Shown: positions 7,812-16,873 of the stretch, in pieces
Layout: every line of letters begins with the position of its first letter
How positions within the stretch are numbered: position 1 is the stretch's first letter
Assembly (NCBI RefSeq): GCF_030160655.1
Contig: NZ_BSOT01000007.1
Coordinates: forward strand, 124,001-188,000
Direction of reading: 5' to 3'
DNA from: Agaribacter marinus
Lineage (GTDB): Bacteria > Pseudomonadota > Gammaproteobacteria > Enterobacterales > Alteromonadaceae
DNA length: 64,000 bases
The notes under the pieces: generated by a model
Told to the model about the DNA's origin: nothing
What the model saw: the letters and a program-made list of their open reading frames with translations, nothing else
Database searches by the model: none
Translations under genes and position numbers: made by a program

Positions 7812-10800
7812 CTAAAAAGTATCCTTTAACAATATCAACATATCGTCTACGGACAGTTTTGTCGCTTGGTCGCTGCCCGATAGCAGCTTATCCGCTAAGT
7901 CTCGTTTGTGTTGATGTAAAGAGACAATTTTTTCTTCAATCGTATTTTTCGCTATCATCCGATAAATCGTGACAGGACGATTTTGCCCCATTCTGTGGGA
8001 GCGATCAGATGCTTGATCTTCCACCGCAGGATTCCACCATGGATCCATGTGAATAACGTAGTCAGCGGCGGTCAAGTTTAAACCAAATCCACCGGCTTTT
8101 AAGCTAATTAAAAATACCTCACCTTCACCTGCCTGAAAGGCATTTACACGCTGCTGCCTTGCCTTTTGTGGGGTCGAACCGTCAAGGTATTGATATGAGA
8201 TACCTTTAGATTCTAAATGTTGTTTTATGAGCTGAAGATGCCCAACAAACTGACTGAATATTAGTGCTTTGTGTTTATTCAGGCGCAAGTCAATCAGCAA
8301 CTCATTTAGTGCCTCAAGTTTTGCGCTAGGCAATTCACTCTCTTCTAGCACCAGTTTTGGGTGGCAGCACGCCTGTCTTAGTTTCGTTAATTCTGCTAGC
8401 ATTTTTATGCGCTGCTCTCCGGCGTTAGTTATGTTGCTAGCTTGACTAATATTATCTATGGCATTGAGTCGCAAGGCTTCATAAAACGCCCGTTCCTTAC
8501 TGCTAAGTTCAATCGGCACATTTATCTCTGTACGTGCCGGCAACTCAGTTAATACCTGACTTTTTAGCCGTCTTAAAATAAATGGTTTAATCAGTGCTTT
8601 CAGCGCTTGGCTGGCTTTACGGGCGGCAAGTTTATCTTCTTTCGCATTTTCAATGGGTTGAATAAAACGTTGCGTAAAACGCTTTAAGTTACCTAATAGC
8701 CCTGGATTGATAAAACGGAACAAGCTCCAAAGCTCTGTAAGATCATTTTCAATGGGTGTGCCGGTTGTCACCATGTTAAAGTCAGCCTTGAGTAAATAAG
8801 CGGCTTTGGTGCGTTTTGCTAACGGGTTTTTAAGTGCTTGGGCTTCGTCCGCAATTAACGTATGCCATTGGACTTTTTGTAATAATTCGCTCTCTCGTTG
8901 CAGCAAGCCATAACTCAGTACTACGCAGTCAAAGGCTTGCAATTCGGCTAATAGAGCGGCTCGTTCGGCACTTGTACCGGCGTCGGCAAATAGTTTGATG
9001 TTTAGGGTTGGTGCAAATCGTTGTGCTTCTTGTATCCAATTAAAACATACAGATGTTGGCGCGATGACTAAACTTGGCCCTCCTTGTGCTCTGGCGACTA
9101 ACAAGCCGAGTGCTTGCAGGGTTTTACCTAAGCCCATATCGTCGGCTAGACAAGCGCCGGCCCCCCAATGAGATAAGCGCATAGCCCAATCAAAACCTTC
9201 CAACTGATAGTCTCTCAGTTGGGCTTGCAAAGTTGATGGGACTAGAGGTTTTATCTCGTTGGCTTCATACATTTGCTTGGTTTGTTTGTCCCAAGCATGA
9301 ATCGTTTTCATGCGCATGCCGGAAGTAGCTTCTTCTACCTGAAGGCTAGCCACGGGGTGAAATTTACCCTCATCGGTAACTTGGTTAAGGTATTCCAGTT
9401 TTTGACGCAAATCATTGCTTAACGCAAGCACTCGCTCCGAGTCCAATTTTATAAAGCGCCCGTTACTGGTCGAAACCAAAGACAGCAATTTCCGCAGCTC
9501 GATGACGTCATTGTTATCGATGGCTAGTTCGCCAGTGATATCAAACCATTCCGTTTTTTTGCTGATACCCAACTGTATTTGTTCACTGCTTAATTTTTTA
9601 CTTAACGTGACTGTTTTACCTTTCGGCCAGCGAAGGATAATAGGCAATTTATTCTCAGACAGCGCGTTTTCGAGTTGCTCTAAGGCTTCCAACGCACTTT
9701 GCGTGTCTTCTAGCTGCAACATATTGTCAGGCATTGACAAAAAGGCTGGGCATGTAGCATCAAGCCTGTCTAAGAGGGTTTGTTCTTTTAATAAATCGCG
9801 TTGTGTTGCGACGCGTTTACCACTAATTTCTGCGCTTAAATTTGCACTGCCTACTCCAGGCTTATACGCAGGGCCTTTTTCACCAAACGGCATGATAACG
9901 CAAGTAAACTCTAAGCCTTCCCTTATTGGTTGAATATTTATTATCAGATTGTCATCACACGGCACGGCGTCTAGGCCGGTATCTAACTCAGCGACATCAG
10001 ATTGAATATTTAAGAACGGTGCAATAGCGGCAATGCCTTCTAGCACACGTTCTTTAGCTGATATCGGGACGAGTAAACCGTCATCGCCAAGAATGTCGAC
10101 AACTTGTAAGTGTTCCTTTGAAAATACTGTGAGTTGATATTGCTCAGTGTTGAGCTGTTTTAGCACATAAGGTTTATTTAGCGGATTTGTATCATTGGTA
10201 TAGTAGCCTCGTTCATCAAGATGATCCGTTGTAGACACTGGCTCAATATCTGACATACTCAAGCACAGTTGGCTGCCATGCTGGCTAACCACGAGTTCTG
10301 GTTCTTTCTCAATTAAGTCGATACTTTGACTAATGTCATTGGCCATGTATAGGTTAGGTGCATCTACCGCTGCTAAAAGCGCGGGTAAACCCTCTAACTC
10401 ATATTCCGTTTTGGCGTAATAACCATAGCCTTGATAGGGCATAATAGCGCGGCAGATTTTTATATCTGATTCAAGTAAAAAGCTAAAGGCATCAGTATTT
10501 TCATATAGACGTTTTAACGAGACTACTCGGCCTTTGCTCCATGCTGTTTTTGTTCGTTTTTGTTCTCTAGGCACCAGCTCGTCTTTAAATCTACCAAGAT
10601 GTAGCTCCCATATCAGTCTTGACGTTTTTTCTATCTGTGGTGCTTTTTTCGCCTCACTATCATCATTGGTGCTGTTTGGGTTTAAAGCGACAAGTTTATC
10701 TAAGGCATGTTCCCATGCTGCACGCCTATGAATTTGCGAGCTTATGTTAATCAGAAGTGGTGGTGCTTTAGTTGCATTGTTTTTGTTTATATTCGCCGCG

Positions 10801-12176
10801 TTGGTTTCTAATGAAGTATCAAAATGGTCCGCGAGCTGCTTGCTTAAATTGGCAAATAATGTATAGCCAGTGTCAGAAAAAAATGCGACACATTGGTGAG
10901 CTAATTCAACATTGGCATTGTCACTCAGTTCAACTTTATCCGATTCACTAGTATTACACCAAGCACTACCAATGAGTTGATTGATGCGATTAAGCCAAAA
11001 AATAAATGCATTGAGATCCTTGTTGATATCATACAAATCCGAGTGCGGTAAATATTCGGCACCATCGCTTAAGCGGGAGGTGATTTTTTTTAACTCAAGA
11101 TATAAGGGTACGCAATCACTCGCTGTTTTTTGATCTACATATTCGTTTTCACATTGTGTAAGCAGTGTATTGAACAAACTAGCGTCATGTTGGTTGGCTT
11201 CAATGATAAGCGACAATTTAAAAAAGTAGCCAAGTAGGTCACCAAGGTATTGTTTTTTTCTGCGAGAAATCTTATTTTTCGCAACTATGGCTTTTTCGTA
11301 ATATGTATTTGCTATTTGGGTTTTGCTGGTTAAAAATTGATAAGCGCCCTGTAATTGCAAGCCATAAGATGATGAGTCAAGCTCGTCCGAAAACGCTAAA
11401 TATTCTTCAAAACGGCATGTATAAAGATATTGTTCGCAGAGTAATTGTCTACAAAGAACGTTCCCTTGGTTTTCCTTACAGATTTGTTCAAGTAGCCTAA
11501 GTGGATACAAAATGTTACTTCCATCGCGTTGGCACATACGAAACAATGTTGCAAACGCGAGATATTGAATTTTGTCTGATAGGATTAAAAAACGTTTGAG
11601 AGAAAAGGGTAAAAATAAGAGTTCAACCAAAATCTGATTAAACTCCGTATCAATAATTTGTGGATTTTTGTGTGACTCTATTGTTTTTTCTAAGTTATCA
11701 ATTTCATTCAAGTAAAAAAAGTCGCGACATAAGCGCTGTTTATCAACGCGTTTGTCTTGCCAAGCGTATGGGTTCACTACTGGCACTATGTGTTCTGCGG
11801 CAAATAGAATACTGATGAATTTTCTATGCCCAACACCTTCGCGCAATTCTTCTAGATACTCGACTTCTTCTGTTAGTTTGTTAGCGAGCAAGCGATTCAC
11901 CATTACACCTTCACGGGTGACTTGTAGCATACCCGCTTTACCTAGTTTTGCTTTAACGTCAGTCGTCAATTTGTAGTAAGTACCTTTTTGAGTCAAAAAG
12001 TCCATGTCGATTAACTGACGAATAACCTGGTCGAATTTTGTTGTGCCAATTGGCTTATAAATTACAGATAAAATAATAAGGATGACTTTATCAGCAGCAG
12101 ATAAATCTAAAAAAGCCTTATGTACAACTTCTGATTCCTGTTTTGTGTTCTGAGATATTAAAGAAGTGATTTTCAT
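7812..12176 (-). CDS. SNF2/RapA-type DNA translocase ATPase
   Basis: About 1450 residues. The C-terminal 450 residues form the complete SNF2 motor: Walker A DDMGLGKTLQALG (around residue 1010), Walker B DEAQALKN, motif III TGTPIEND, then the helicase-C lobe with LIFSQFVGHL, GGFGLNLTAADYVIH, DPWWNPAVEDQA and DRSHRMGQ. These enzymes move along duplex DNA and remodel bound proteins such as stalled RNA polymerase or nucleoid proteins. The N-terminal 950 residues have no domain I recognise and look alpha-helical and repeat-like near 200-400. ATG 12176 is preferred over TTG 12215 because neither has a good RBS and the former gives an ordinary start. It stands alone, with no restriction or defence genes beside it. 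Confidence 0.92.
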   Translation of the reverse strand: MKITSLISQNTKQESEVVHKAFLDLSAADKVILIILSVIYKPIGTTKFDQVIRQLIDMDFLTQKGTYYKLTTDVKAKLGKAGMLQVTREGVMVNRLLANKLTEEVEYLEELREGVGHRKFISILFAAEHIVPVVNPYAWQDKRVDKQRLCRDFFYLNEIDNLEKTIESHKNPQIIDTEFNQILVELLFLPFSLKRFLILSDKIQYLAFATLFRMCQRDGSNILYPLRLLEQICKENQGNVLCRQLLCEQYLYTCRFEEYLAFSDELDSSSYGLQLQGAYQFLTSKTQIANTYYEKAIVAKNKISRRKKQYLGDLLGYFFKLSLIIEANQHDASLFNTLLTQCENEYVDQKTASDCVPLYLELKKITSRLSDGAEYLPHSDLYDINKDLNAFIFWLNRINQLIGSAWCNTSESDKVELSDNANVELAHQCVAFFSDTGYTLFANLSKQLADHFDTSLETNAANINKNNATKAPPLLINISSQIHRRAAWEHALDKLVALNPNSTNDDSEAKKAPQIEKTSRLIWELHLGRFKDELVPREQKRTKTAWSKGRVVSLKRLYENTDAFSFLLESDIKICRAIMPYQGYGYYAKTEYELEGLPALLAAVDAPNLYMANDISQSIDLIEKEPELVVSQHGSQLCLSMSDIEPVSTTDHLDERGYYTNDTNPLNKPYVLKQLNTEQYQLTVFSKEHLQVVDILGDDGLLVPISAKERVLEGIAAIAPFLNIQSDVAELDTGLDAVPCDDNLIINIQPIREGLEFTCVIMPFGEKGPAYKPGVGSANLSAEISGKRVATQRDLLKEQTLLDRLDATCPAFLSMPDNMLQLEDTQSALEALEQLENALSENKLPIILRWPKGKTVTLSKKLSSEQIQLGISKKTEWFDITGELAIDNNDVIELRKLLSLVSTSNGRFIKLDSERVLALSNDLRQKLEYLNQVTDEGKFHPVASLQVEEATSGMRMKTIHAWDKQTKQMYEANEIKPLVPSTLQAQLRDYQLEGFDWAMRLSHWGAGACLADDMGLGKTLQALGLLVARAQGGPSLVIAPTSVCFNWIQEAQRFAPTLNIKLFADAGTSAERAALLAELQAFDCVVLSYGLLQRESELLQKVQWHTLIADEAQALKNPLAKRTKAAYLLKADFNMVTTGTPIENDLTELWSLFRFINPGLLGNLKRFTQRFIQPIENAKEDKLAARKASQALKALIKPFILRRLKSQVLTELPARTEINVPIELSSKERAFYEALRLNAIDNISQASNITNAGEQRIKMLAELTKLRQACCHPKLVLEESELPSAKLEALNELLIDLRLNKHKALIFSQFVGHLQLIKQHLESKGISYQYLDGSTPQKARQQRVNAFQAGEGEVFLISLKAGGFGLNLTAADYVIHMDPWWNPAVEDQASDRSHRMGQNRPVTIYRMIAKNTIEEKIVSLHQHKRDLADKLLSGSDQATKLSVDDMLILLKDTF

Positions 12177-12371
12177 TAGGCCTGCTATAAGGGATGTAGA
12201 AAGTACTAATTGCAAAGATGCTCAGACGCTATCAGAAAATTAAAGGCAGCTCAATTTTAGCTTTTTCTATTGATTAAGATTTATTCATTCTTGCCGATAG
12301 ACTGCCTATGAATCATAGGATGTTGTACAAAAAAAGTACGAATCCAGCGTTAAAGATAAGTGTGGCATTGA

Positions 12372-12818
12372 ATGAAAGTATTTACTTGCTTTACCTTATT
12401 AGTATGCTTAGCATTTTCGTCTACGTTGCAATCAATGACAACGAGCGAGAATGCTTCAGATATTGTTGTTGTTGTACATGCAGAAAATTCGGTTAGGGGC
12501 CTTACAAAAAAACAGCTTGTTGACATCTACATGGGGAGATTTAAACATTTCCCAAATGAAGAAAAGGCCTCACCTATAGACTTTTCTAGTGGGAGTGAAC
12601 TTCGAAAGGAATTCTATTCCGCTTTAGTAGGTAAAACTGAGCGCAGTATTAACGCTTATTGGTCCGTCTTGCTATTCTCTGGTAGAGCGACGGCACCTAA
12701 AAAAGTAAAGTCCGTAAAAGATGTTATTTACTCGTTGGATGCTGATGTTTCCTCTATTGCATATCTTCGTGCTAAAGATGTGACGCCAGATATGCATGTG
12801 GTTTATAGATTTAGGTGA
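12372..12818 (+). CDS. Short PstS-like periplasmic substrate-binding-domain protein (copy B)
   Basis: 148 residues with a signal peptide (VFTCFTLLVCLAFSSTL). The mature domain aligns by eye with the copies at 652 and 45637: IVVVVHAEN, LTKKQLVDIYMGRFKHFPN, INAYWSVLLFSGRATAPKK and ISSIAYLRAKDV-like ends. It is closer to the 45637 copy, sharing the 'RGL.KK...IYMGRF' block. As in the others, only one lobe of a PstS-type binding protein is present and no ABC transporter genes are adjacent. An outer-membrane protein gene lies 690 bp away on the opposite strand, beyond the GST gene. The function is unknown; anion binding is inferred only. Confidence 0.75.
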   Translation: MKVFTCFTLLVCLAFSSTLQSMTTSENASDIVVVVHAENSVRGLTKKQLVDIYMGRFKHFPNEEKASPIDFSSGSELRKEFYSALVGKTERSINAYWSVLLFSGRATAPKKVKSVKDVIYSLDADVSSIAYLRAKDVTPDMHVVYRFR

Positions 12819-12853
12819 TATGCTAATGGTTTCATAAGGGGTGAGGGCATGGT

Positions 12854-13498
12854 GTGCAACTATATATAGGCAACAAAAACTATTCATCTTGGTCGCTAAG
12901 GCCTTGGTTACTTTTAAAAAAGTTCAACGTAAATTTTGATGAAGTTAAATTAGATTTAGCTACACCAGAATTCTATCAACAATTAGTAAAAATCTCGCCC
13001 GCTTGTAAGGTACCCACGTTAGTTGATGATAAGCTAGTGGTGTGGGATTCTTTAGCGATATGCGAATATATTAATGAAGCTTATTTGTCTGGGCGAGCAT
13101 GGCCTAATGAAAGTTTTGCTCGCGCTAAAGCACGAGCACTTTCGTCAGAAATGCATGCTGGTTTTGCCGCATTGAGAAATGAAATGCCAATGAATATCCG
13201 CGCTAAACGAATAGTCAATCTGTCTGCAGATGCAAAAAAGGATATTCAGCGCGTCTGCGACATATGGACAGAACAACTTTTTGAGTATGACGGATGGCTG
13301 TTTGGGGAATGGAGTATTGCAGACGCAATGTTTGCGCCTGTTGTGCATAGATTTATTACTTATGGCATTGATGTGAATAAGGACGTACAAGCATATATGA
13401 CGCGTACTTTAGCTTGCGACGCAATGCAAAAATGGATATCAGAGGCCATGATTGAAACTGCATTTGTGTCAGTAGGTGAAGCAGGTGAGGACATTTGA
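12854..13498 (+). CDS. Glutathione S-transferase family protein
   Basis: 214 residues starting at GTG 12854 behind GGTGAGGG. The N-terminal thioredoxin-like domain begins LYIGNKNYSSWSLRPWLLL, where the Ser/Tyr pair and SxWSLRPW box are the glutathione-binding start seen in a widespread bacterial GST group. It continues with CKVPTLVDDKLVVWDSLAI, containing the cis-Pro VPTL and the (D/E)S motif. The C-terminal helical domain includes GWLFGEWSIADAMFAPVVHR, the N-capping box that anchors the fold. A cytosolic detoxification or isomerase role is expected; the substrate is unknown. It follows copy B of the PstS-like gene with a 35-bp gap and may share its transcript. Confidence 0.88.
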   Translation: MQLYIGNKNYSSWSLRPWLLLKKFNVNFDEVKLDLATPEFYQQLVKISPACKVPTLVDDKLVVWDSLAICEYINEAYLSGRAWPNESFARAKARALSSEMHAGFAALRNEMPMNIRAKRIVNLSADAKKDIQRVCDIWTEQLFEYDGWLFGEWSIADAMFAPVVHRFITYGIDVNKDVQAYMTRTLACDAMQKWISEAMIETAFVSVGEAGEDI

Positions 13499-13507
13499 GT
13501 TGTTAGG

Positions 13508-14446
13508 CTATAATGACCATTTTATTCCGCCTAGCATTCTGCTGCTATTGTCAACCTTATCGAAGCGAATGAACCAATTTAGTGGGGCAAAACTAAAACT
13601 AGATTCAATTTCCGCCGAAAATCCGTGACCGGTGCCTAGAAAGTCTTCAGTAAGTTCTGCTTTTAAGCCAAAGTCATCACTGACATATGAATAGTAGACA
13701 AAATATTCATAGGGCTTATCTTTGCTTCTAAATTCACCTTCGACACCTAGGACAGTTTTAATTTTAGTGGCATCTGCTCGCTTAACTAATTCGGCGAATG
13801 CAGTGTGGGACTCAGCATAAGCATATCGTAATTCGGTTCTCATAAAGTTTGCAGAGGTCATACGTTCTAGACTGAATTCGTAACTTATCTGCTCGTTGTA
13901 TGATGCTGAATATTCCGCCTCTAGATAGTCGATTGTGTTGGGTGCGTCAATTGCCTTACGAGGGTCAACGTTATTTAATTCTCCAGCGACTAATTCAAAT
14001 TGACCTTTGTTGCCTGTATTTCTTACATGTCGAATGCCTTGAATCCAACCATCTTTTGATAATCCACTAGAGGACACACGCCCTTTAAATGTAGGGATTA
14101 TACCCACTTCAGTTTTTCCGTAGTCACCAGAATGGCGCACAAATGCTCGCCTAAGATAAAAATGATCTGCAGAACTGTCATCAATCGTGTTGTGACTAGA
14201 TGAAAAGTCATCGCCTGTCACAACAAAGCCATTTACTGACAAACTATCACTAAAACTGACAGAGGGATAATAACGTACACGATACTGATACCTTAAATCT
14301 CGGCCTGATCTATCATCAGCTCGTAGTTGAACATCAAGTTTATGTTTAAACACTGTGGCATTAGCGGTGTACAAAGGATTTAACGTCAGTAGCAATATTG
14401 CAAGCGATGTTGAAAAAGCGGTGAAAAACGTAAATTTATGTCTCAA
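13508..14446 (-). CDS. Exported beta-barrel outer-membrane protein
   Basis: 312 residues from a TTG start. The signal peptide is MRHKFTFFTAFSTSLAILLL to about ANA. The mature part is rich in amphipathic strands (LRYQYRVRYYPSVSFSDS, FYLRRAFVRHSG, YEYFVYYSYVSDD) and ends in an aromatic strand (MLGGIKWSL), as expected for an outer-membrane beta-barrel. 'GKTEVGIIPTFKGRVSSSGL' resembles the constriction segment of phosphate-selective or putative porins. It is convergent with the GST gene, 9 bp away. Its sequence is not obviously in the same porin family as those at 1-638 and 44288-45529. The start is uncertain since no good RBS is visible. Confidence 0.65.
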   Translation of the reverse strand: MRHKFTFFTAFSTSLAILLLTLNPLYTANATVFKHKLDVQLRADDRSGRDLRYQYRVRYYPSVSFSDSLSVNGFVVTGDDFSSSHNTIDDSSADHFYLRRAFVRHSGDYGKTEVGIIPTFKGRVSSSGLSKDGWIQGIRHVRNTGNKGQFELVAGELNNVDPRKAIDAPNTIDYLEAEYSASYNEQISYEFSLERMTSANFMRTELRYAYAESHTAFAELVKRADATKIKTVLGVEGEFRSKDKPYEYFVYYSYVSDDFGLKAELTEDFLGTGHGFSAEIESSFSFAPLNWFIRFDKVDNSSRMLGGIKWSL

Positions 14447-14561
14447 GTGGTGGCCGTTGTTACTTCTACTAATACTTACTATTATATCTGATTTGCAACT
14501 GTTTACATTATTAACGCAAAAATTTGCTTAGAATCTGAGGAGATACTAAAGATTTTTAGCC

Positions 14562-14948
14562 TTATTCGTTTTCTTGTGTTGCGTTATCTGGCTCAAACGA
14601 GCAGGAACTAAATATTAAGATAGCAATGAGATAACCCGCTAGCGTGGCTAAAATATCCTTGTAGTCAAATATTAAGGTTGTCCAAATTTGTTCAATTTCA
14701 TAAATGAGGGCGCCGAGAGCTATTAATGATGCTAGCGTTAAGAATTTTTTGAATTTTATTGTATTATCTATTAGCGGGACAAAGAGAATAGCACCTAAAA
14801 CATAAAAAAAACTTGGGGCAGATCCCAATATGATATCTACGCTACTTAATACGCCATGGGACTTTTCACGCATGTGTTGCGAAGTAGCCGCACATATAAT
14901 ACATATAAGGATGATAAGTGTTATAAGGATATTTTTTTGTCGTTTCAT
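14562..14948 (-). CDS. VanZ-like membrane protein
   Basis: About 128 residues from ATG 14948 (in-frame ATG 14978 and GTG 14990 exist, but they sit inside a terminator hairpin). Four hydrophobic helices are predicted. Helices 3-4 carry the VanZ-family pattern YEIEQIWTTLIFDYKDILAT followed by LAGYLIAIL, i.e. E near the end of one helix and 'D..DILAT..G' before the last. The role of VanZ-like proteins outside teicoplanin resistance is unknown. It lies directly downstream of the double-glycine peptide gene on the same strand, separated by an intrinsic terminator, so read-through expression and an immunity or export role can be imagined but are not shown. Confidence 0.65.
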   Translation of the reverse strand: MKRQKNILITLIILICIICAATSQHMREKSHGVLSSVDIILGSAPSFFYVLGAILFVPLIDNTIKFKKFLTLASLIALGALIYEIEQIWTTLIFDYKDILATLAGYLIAILIFSSCSFEPDNATQENE

Positions 14949-14955
14949 ACTATTT

Positions 14956-14988
14956 AAAAAAAGGAGAAAGGAGCCCATTACTCCTTTC
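14956..14988 (-). terminator. Intrinsic terminator between the leader-peptide gene and the VanZ-like gene
   Basis: Minus-strand hairpin with a perfect 8-bp stem, GAAAGGAG/CTCCTTTC (14981-14988 with 14966-14973), a 7-nt loop, then CTCCTTTTTTT. It starts 24 bases after the peptide gene's stop codon. The stem also contains the only good Shine-Dalgarno sequence near the start of the downstream gene, so folding would also hide that RBS. Confidence 0.75.
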
Positions 14989-15011
14989 ACTTTGTTAGTA
15001 TAGCATAGCCT

Positions 15012-15200
15012 TTATTGCGATAAACGCCTGTTCCCATTCATTTGACCACCAGAGCTAGTGGTGCGTTCTCTGTTCTTGGCGTAAGATATGACACTATCTG
15101 CAATCTTGCCACCTAAGTAACCCAAGACGGCGACTGCGATAACTGCTTGTGCAGCACCGCCATATACTTCATTGATTTCATTAGTGTTCAATTGATTCAT
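15012..15200 (-). CDS. Bacteriocin-like double-glycine leader peptide
   Basis: 62 residues with a GGAG RBS about 10 bases before the ATG. The N-terminus MNQLNTNEINEVYGG fits the class II bacteriocin leader pattern (L..NEI..V.GG), with the GG cut site at residues 14-15. The predicted mature peptide of 47 residues starts AAQAVIAVAVLGYLGGK, a small-residue-rich helix with GxxGG, followed by a polar, basic tail (NRERTTSSGG, NGNRRLSQ). This resembles microcin/class IIb-type peptides annotated in proteobacteria. No C39-peptidase ABC transporter is nearby, so the exporter would have to be elsewhere. An alternative is a secreted signalling peptide of similar build. Confidence 0.65.
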   Translation of the reverse strand: MNQLNTNEINEVYGGAAQAVIAVAVLGYLGGKIADSVISYAKNRERTTSSGGQMNGNRRLSQ

Positions 15201-15611
15201 TTTATACCACTCCGATTAGTAACATTAAGTTGTGAAAGTAATTTTTAAGTTGTTTATTTGTAGTCGTGACTTTTACTGCCGCTACAAATGAGATGTTAGA
15301 CAAATTAAATTCGCCAGATAACTGTACTGTAGTAGTAAAACTTAAAGTAAATTCGCTCCGAATTTAAACGTTTGTTCATCTTAACAACGTAATTAGATGG
15401 CAGGTTCACATGTTAGAGATGTATCATCAACATGCTCGAACGCTTATGTGATATTAGCCATTGTCCATAATTTGCAGTTATGACCAATATAAAAGTAAAA
15501 ATGTAAATCCTCTACCTTCTATCTGGCGTTATGCACATCCTTCATCAACTGAGAGAATCTCTTTGATACCAACACTTAAGGAGTACACATACAAAATGGA
15601 AGCGTTATTAA
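15201..15611. other. Intergenic region between divergent genes
   Basis: About 410 bp holding the promoters of the double-glycine peptide and of the unknown exported protein. An AAGGAG box at 15578-15583 sits properly for ATG 15596, which opens a 29-codon frame overlapping the next gene's start (15612). The latter has no RBS of its own. No other structure is seen. Confidence 0.4.
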
Positions 15612-16778
15612 ATGAAAATGAAAAACACCACGTCCCCTTTATTATTGGGTTCAGCCTTGCTCTTATCAAACGTAGTTTTTGCTGAAGAGAGTGATACTAC
15701 AATATCAATTAATTGTAGTAATAATGAACAAAAAAAGTGTGTTGAAAAAGTGTTAGTTGCAATTAAACCAGCTTTTAAAGTGTGTGATTCTGGTTTGGCT
15801 AAGGGCTCTCTAGACCTGCAAGAATTTGCAAACGTAGAAATTCCTGATGATAAGTATCACGACGCGGATATGGCTAAAAACATGCGAAGCGTTTGGATTA
15901 ATGGTATTCAAAGTAACTGCGCCGAAGAAAAATTCGTAAAAGATTTATTTGACCCGACCGAGAAATCCTCTTGGGGGAATCAGCTAATGTTAGGATATAC
16001 CTTGCAATCTGACTATAACGTAGATGGCGTTCACGAGGGATTCGGTCGAAAAAATGCGTTTGCACAATTTGCTTTTAATGGGCGCTGGATGACTAAGCAG
16101 TATACCGCTATTCATTGGGGAGTCGGGGGCTTATTTGCTAACAGTGCTGTGCTTCTGGAAGAAAAAGATGCTATCCCAAATGAGCCAATGATGCCAGGCG
16201 ATAATGACAGTGGTTCAGAGGGAGACTCAACTGGTGGCGCAAATGATGGATCCGAAGGCGATACTGGAGACAATGCTGGAGTACCTAGCGCAACTGATGC
16301 CAAAAACGATGAAGTAAGTTTTAATGACGTAAATGGCTCGTTGGATATTTATACTAAACTAACGTTTTCTACGTCGCATAAAAATAAGTTAATGCATGAT
16401 TACTTTACCTATGGACTAATGGTGGGGTTGAAGACCAGAGAGAAGGTAACGGCTTCACAAGATACAAGCAATTCATATGGTGGTTTTATTGGTGAGTATC
16501 TATACTTCGGCGAAGATATGAGTAAAAAGGTCAATACGATTCCTCGCGGAAAACTGAGTGCTGCGGTATTAATGTTTGAAGAGTACGGTGGGCAAAAAAG
16601 TGAACCTAGGCTACTGTTAACCGGTGAATGGCAATTAGATGTTGATGCTGATGCTGAAAAAGGTAGATTTGTTGTCGGATTTAAAGCAAATGTCGGTAAC
16701 GGAGCAGATGATATTGCAGTATTTTTTGCTTACCGTTCAGGTTTTGACAGTATAAAAAGCTTTATCACAGGGGGATAA
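15612..16778 (+). CDS. Exported protein of unknown function, possible beta-barrel
   Basis: 388 residues. The signal peptide runs MKMKNTTSPLLLGSALLLSN to VFA. An N-terminal region of about 100 residues contains four cysteines in two pairs (INCSNNEQKKC; VCDSG and NCAEE). From about residue 120, strand-like segments (MLGYTLQSDYNV, FAFNGRWMTKQYTAIHWGVGG, LTFSTSHKNKLMHDYFTYGLMVG) suggest an outer-membrane barrel. Residues about 190-235 form an acidic Gly/Ser/Asp-rich loop (GDNDSGSEGDSTGGANDGSE). No family is recognised. Translation may be coupled to the short overlapping frame that starts at 15596. It is divergent from the double-glycine peptide. Confidence 0.7.
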   Translation: MKMKNTTSPLLLGSALLLSNVVFAEESDTTISINCSNNEQKKCVEKVLVAIKPAFKVCDSGLAKGSLDLQEFANVEIPDDKYHDADMAKNMRSVWINGIQSNCAEEKFVKDLFDPTEKSSWGNQLMLGYTLQSDYNVDGVHEGFGRKNAFAQFAFNGRWMTKQYTAIHWGVGGLFANSAVLLEEKDAIPNEPMMPGDNDSGSEGDSTGGANDGSEGDTGDNAGVPSATDAKNDEVSFNDVNGSLDIYTKLTFSTSHKNKLMHDYFTYGLMVGLKTREKVTASQDTSNSYGGFIGEYLYFGEDMSKKVNTIPRGKLSAAVLMFEEYGGQKSEPRLLLTGEWQLDVDADAEKGRFVVGFKANVGNGADDIAVFFAYRSGFDSIKSFITGG

Positions 16779-16801
16779 ATTATTGTCGCTGGTTTAAATA
16801 C

Positions 16802-16831
16802 ACGGGCAAGAACTTCAGGTTCATTGCCCGT
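16802..16831 (+). terminator. Hairpin downstream of the exported protein
   Basis: ACGGGCAA (16802-16809) pairs perfectly with TTGCCCGT (16824-16831) around a 14-nt loop. There is no T-run on either side, so termination is plausible but not assured. Confidence 0.4.
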
Positions 16832-16873
16832 CGTTGAAATATAGAGACTGCAGCAAAATGGTTAATTGATGTT

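Noticed and set aside
9415-9933. 172-codon antisense frame inside the SNF2 gene
   Set aside because: Shadow frame of a well-supported coding sequence; low-complexity translation and no RBS.
15596-15685. 29-codon frame with good RBS overlapping the start of the unknown exported protein
   Set aside because: No protein features; kept only as a possible translational-coupling leader, not called as a gene.
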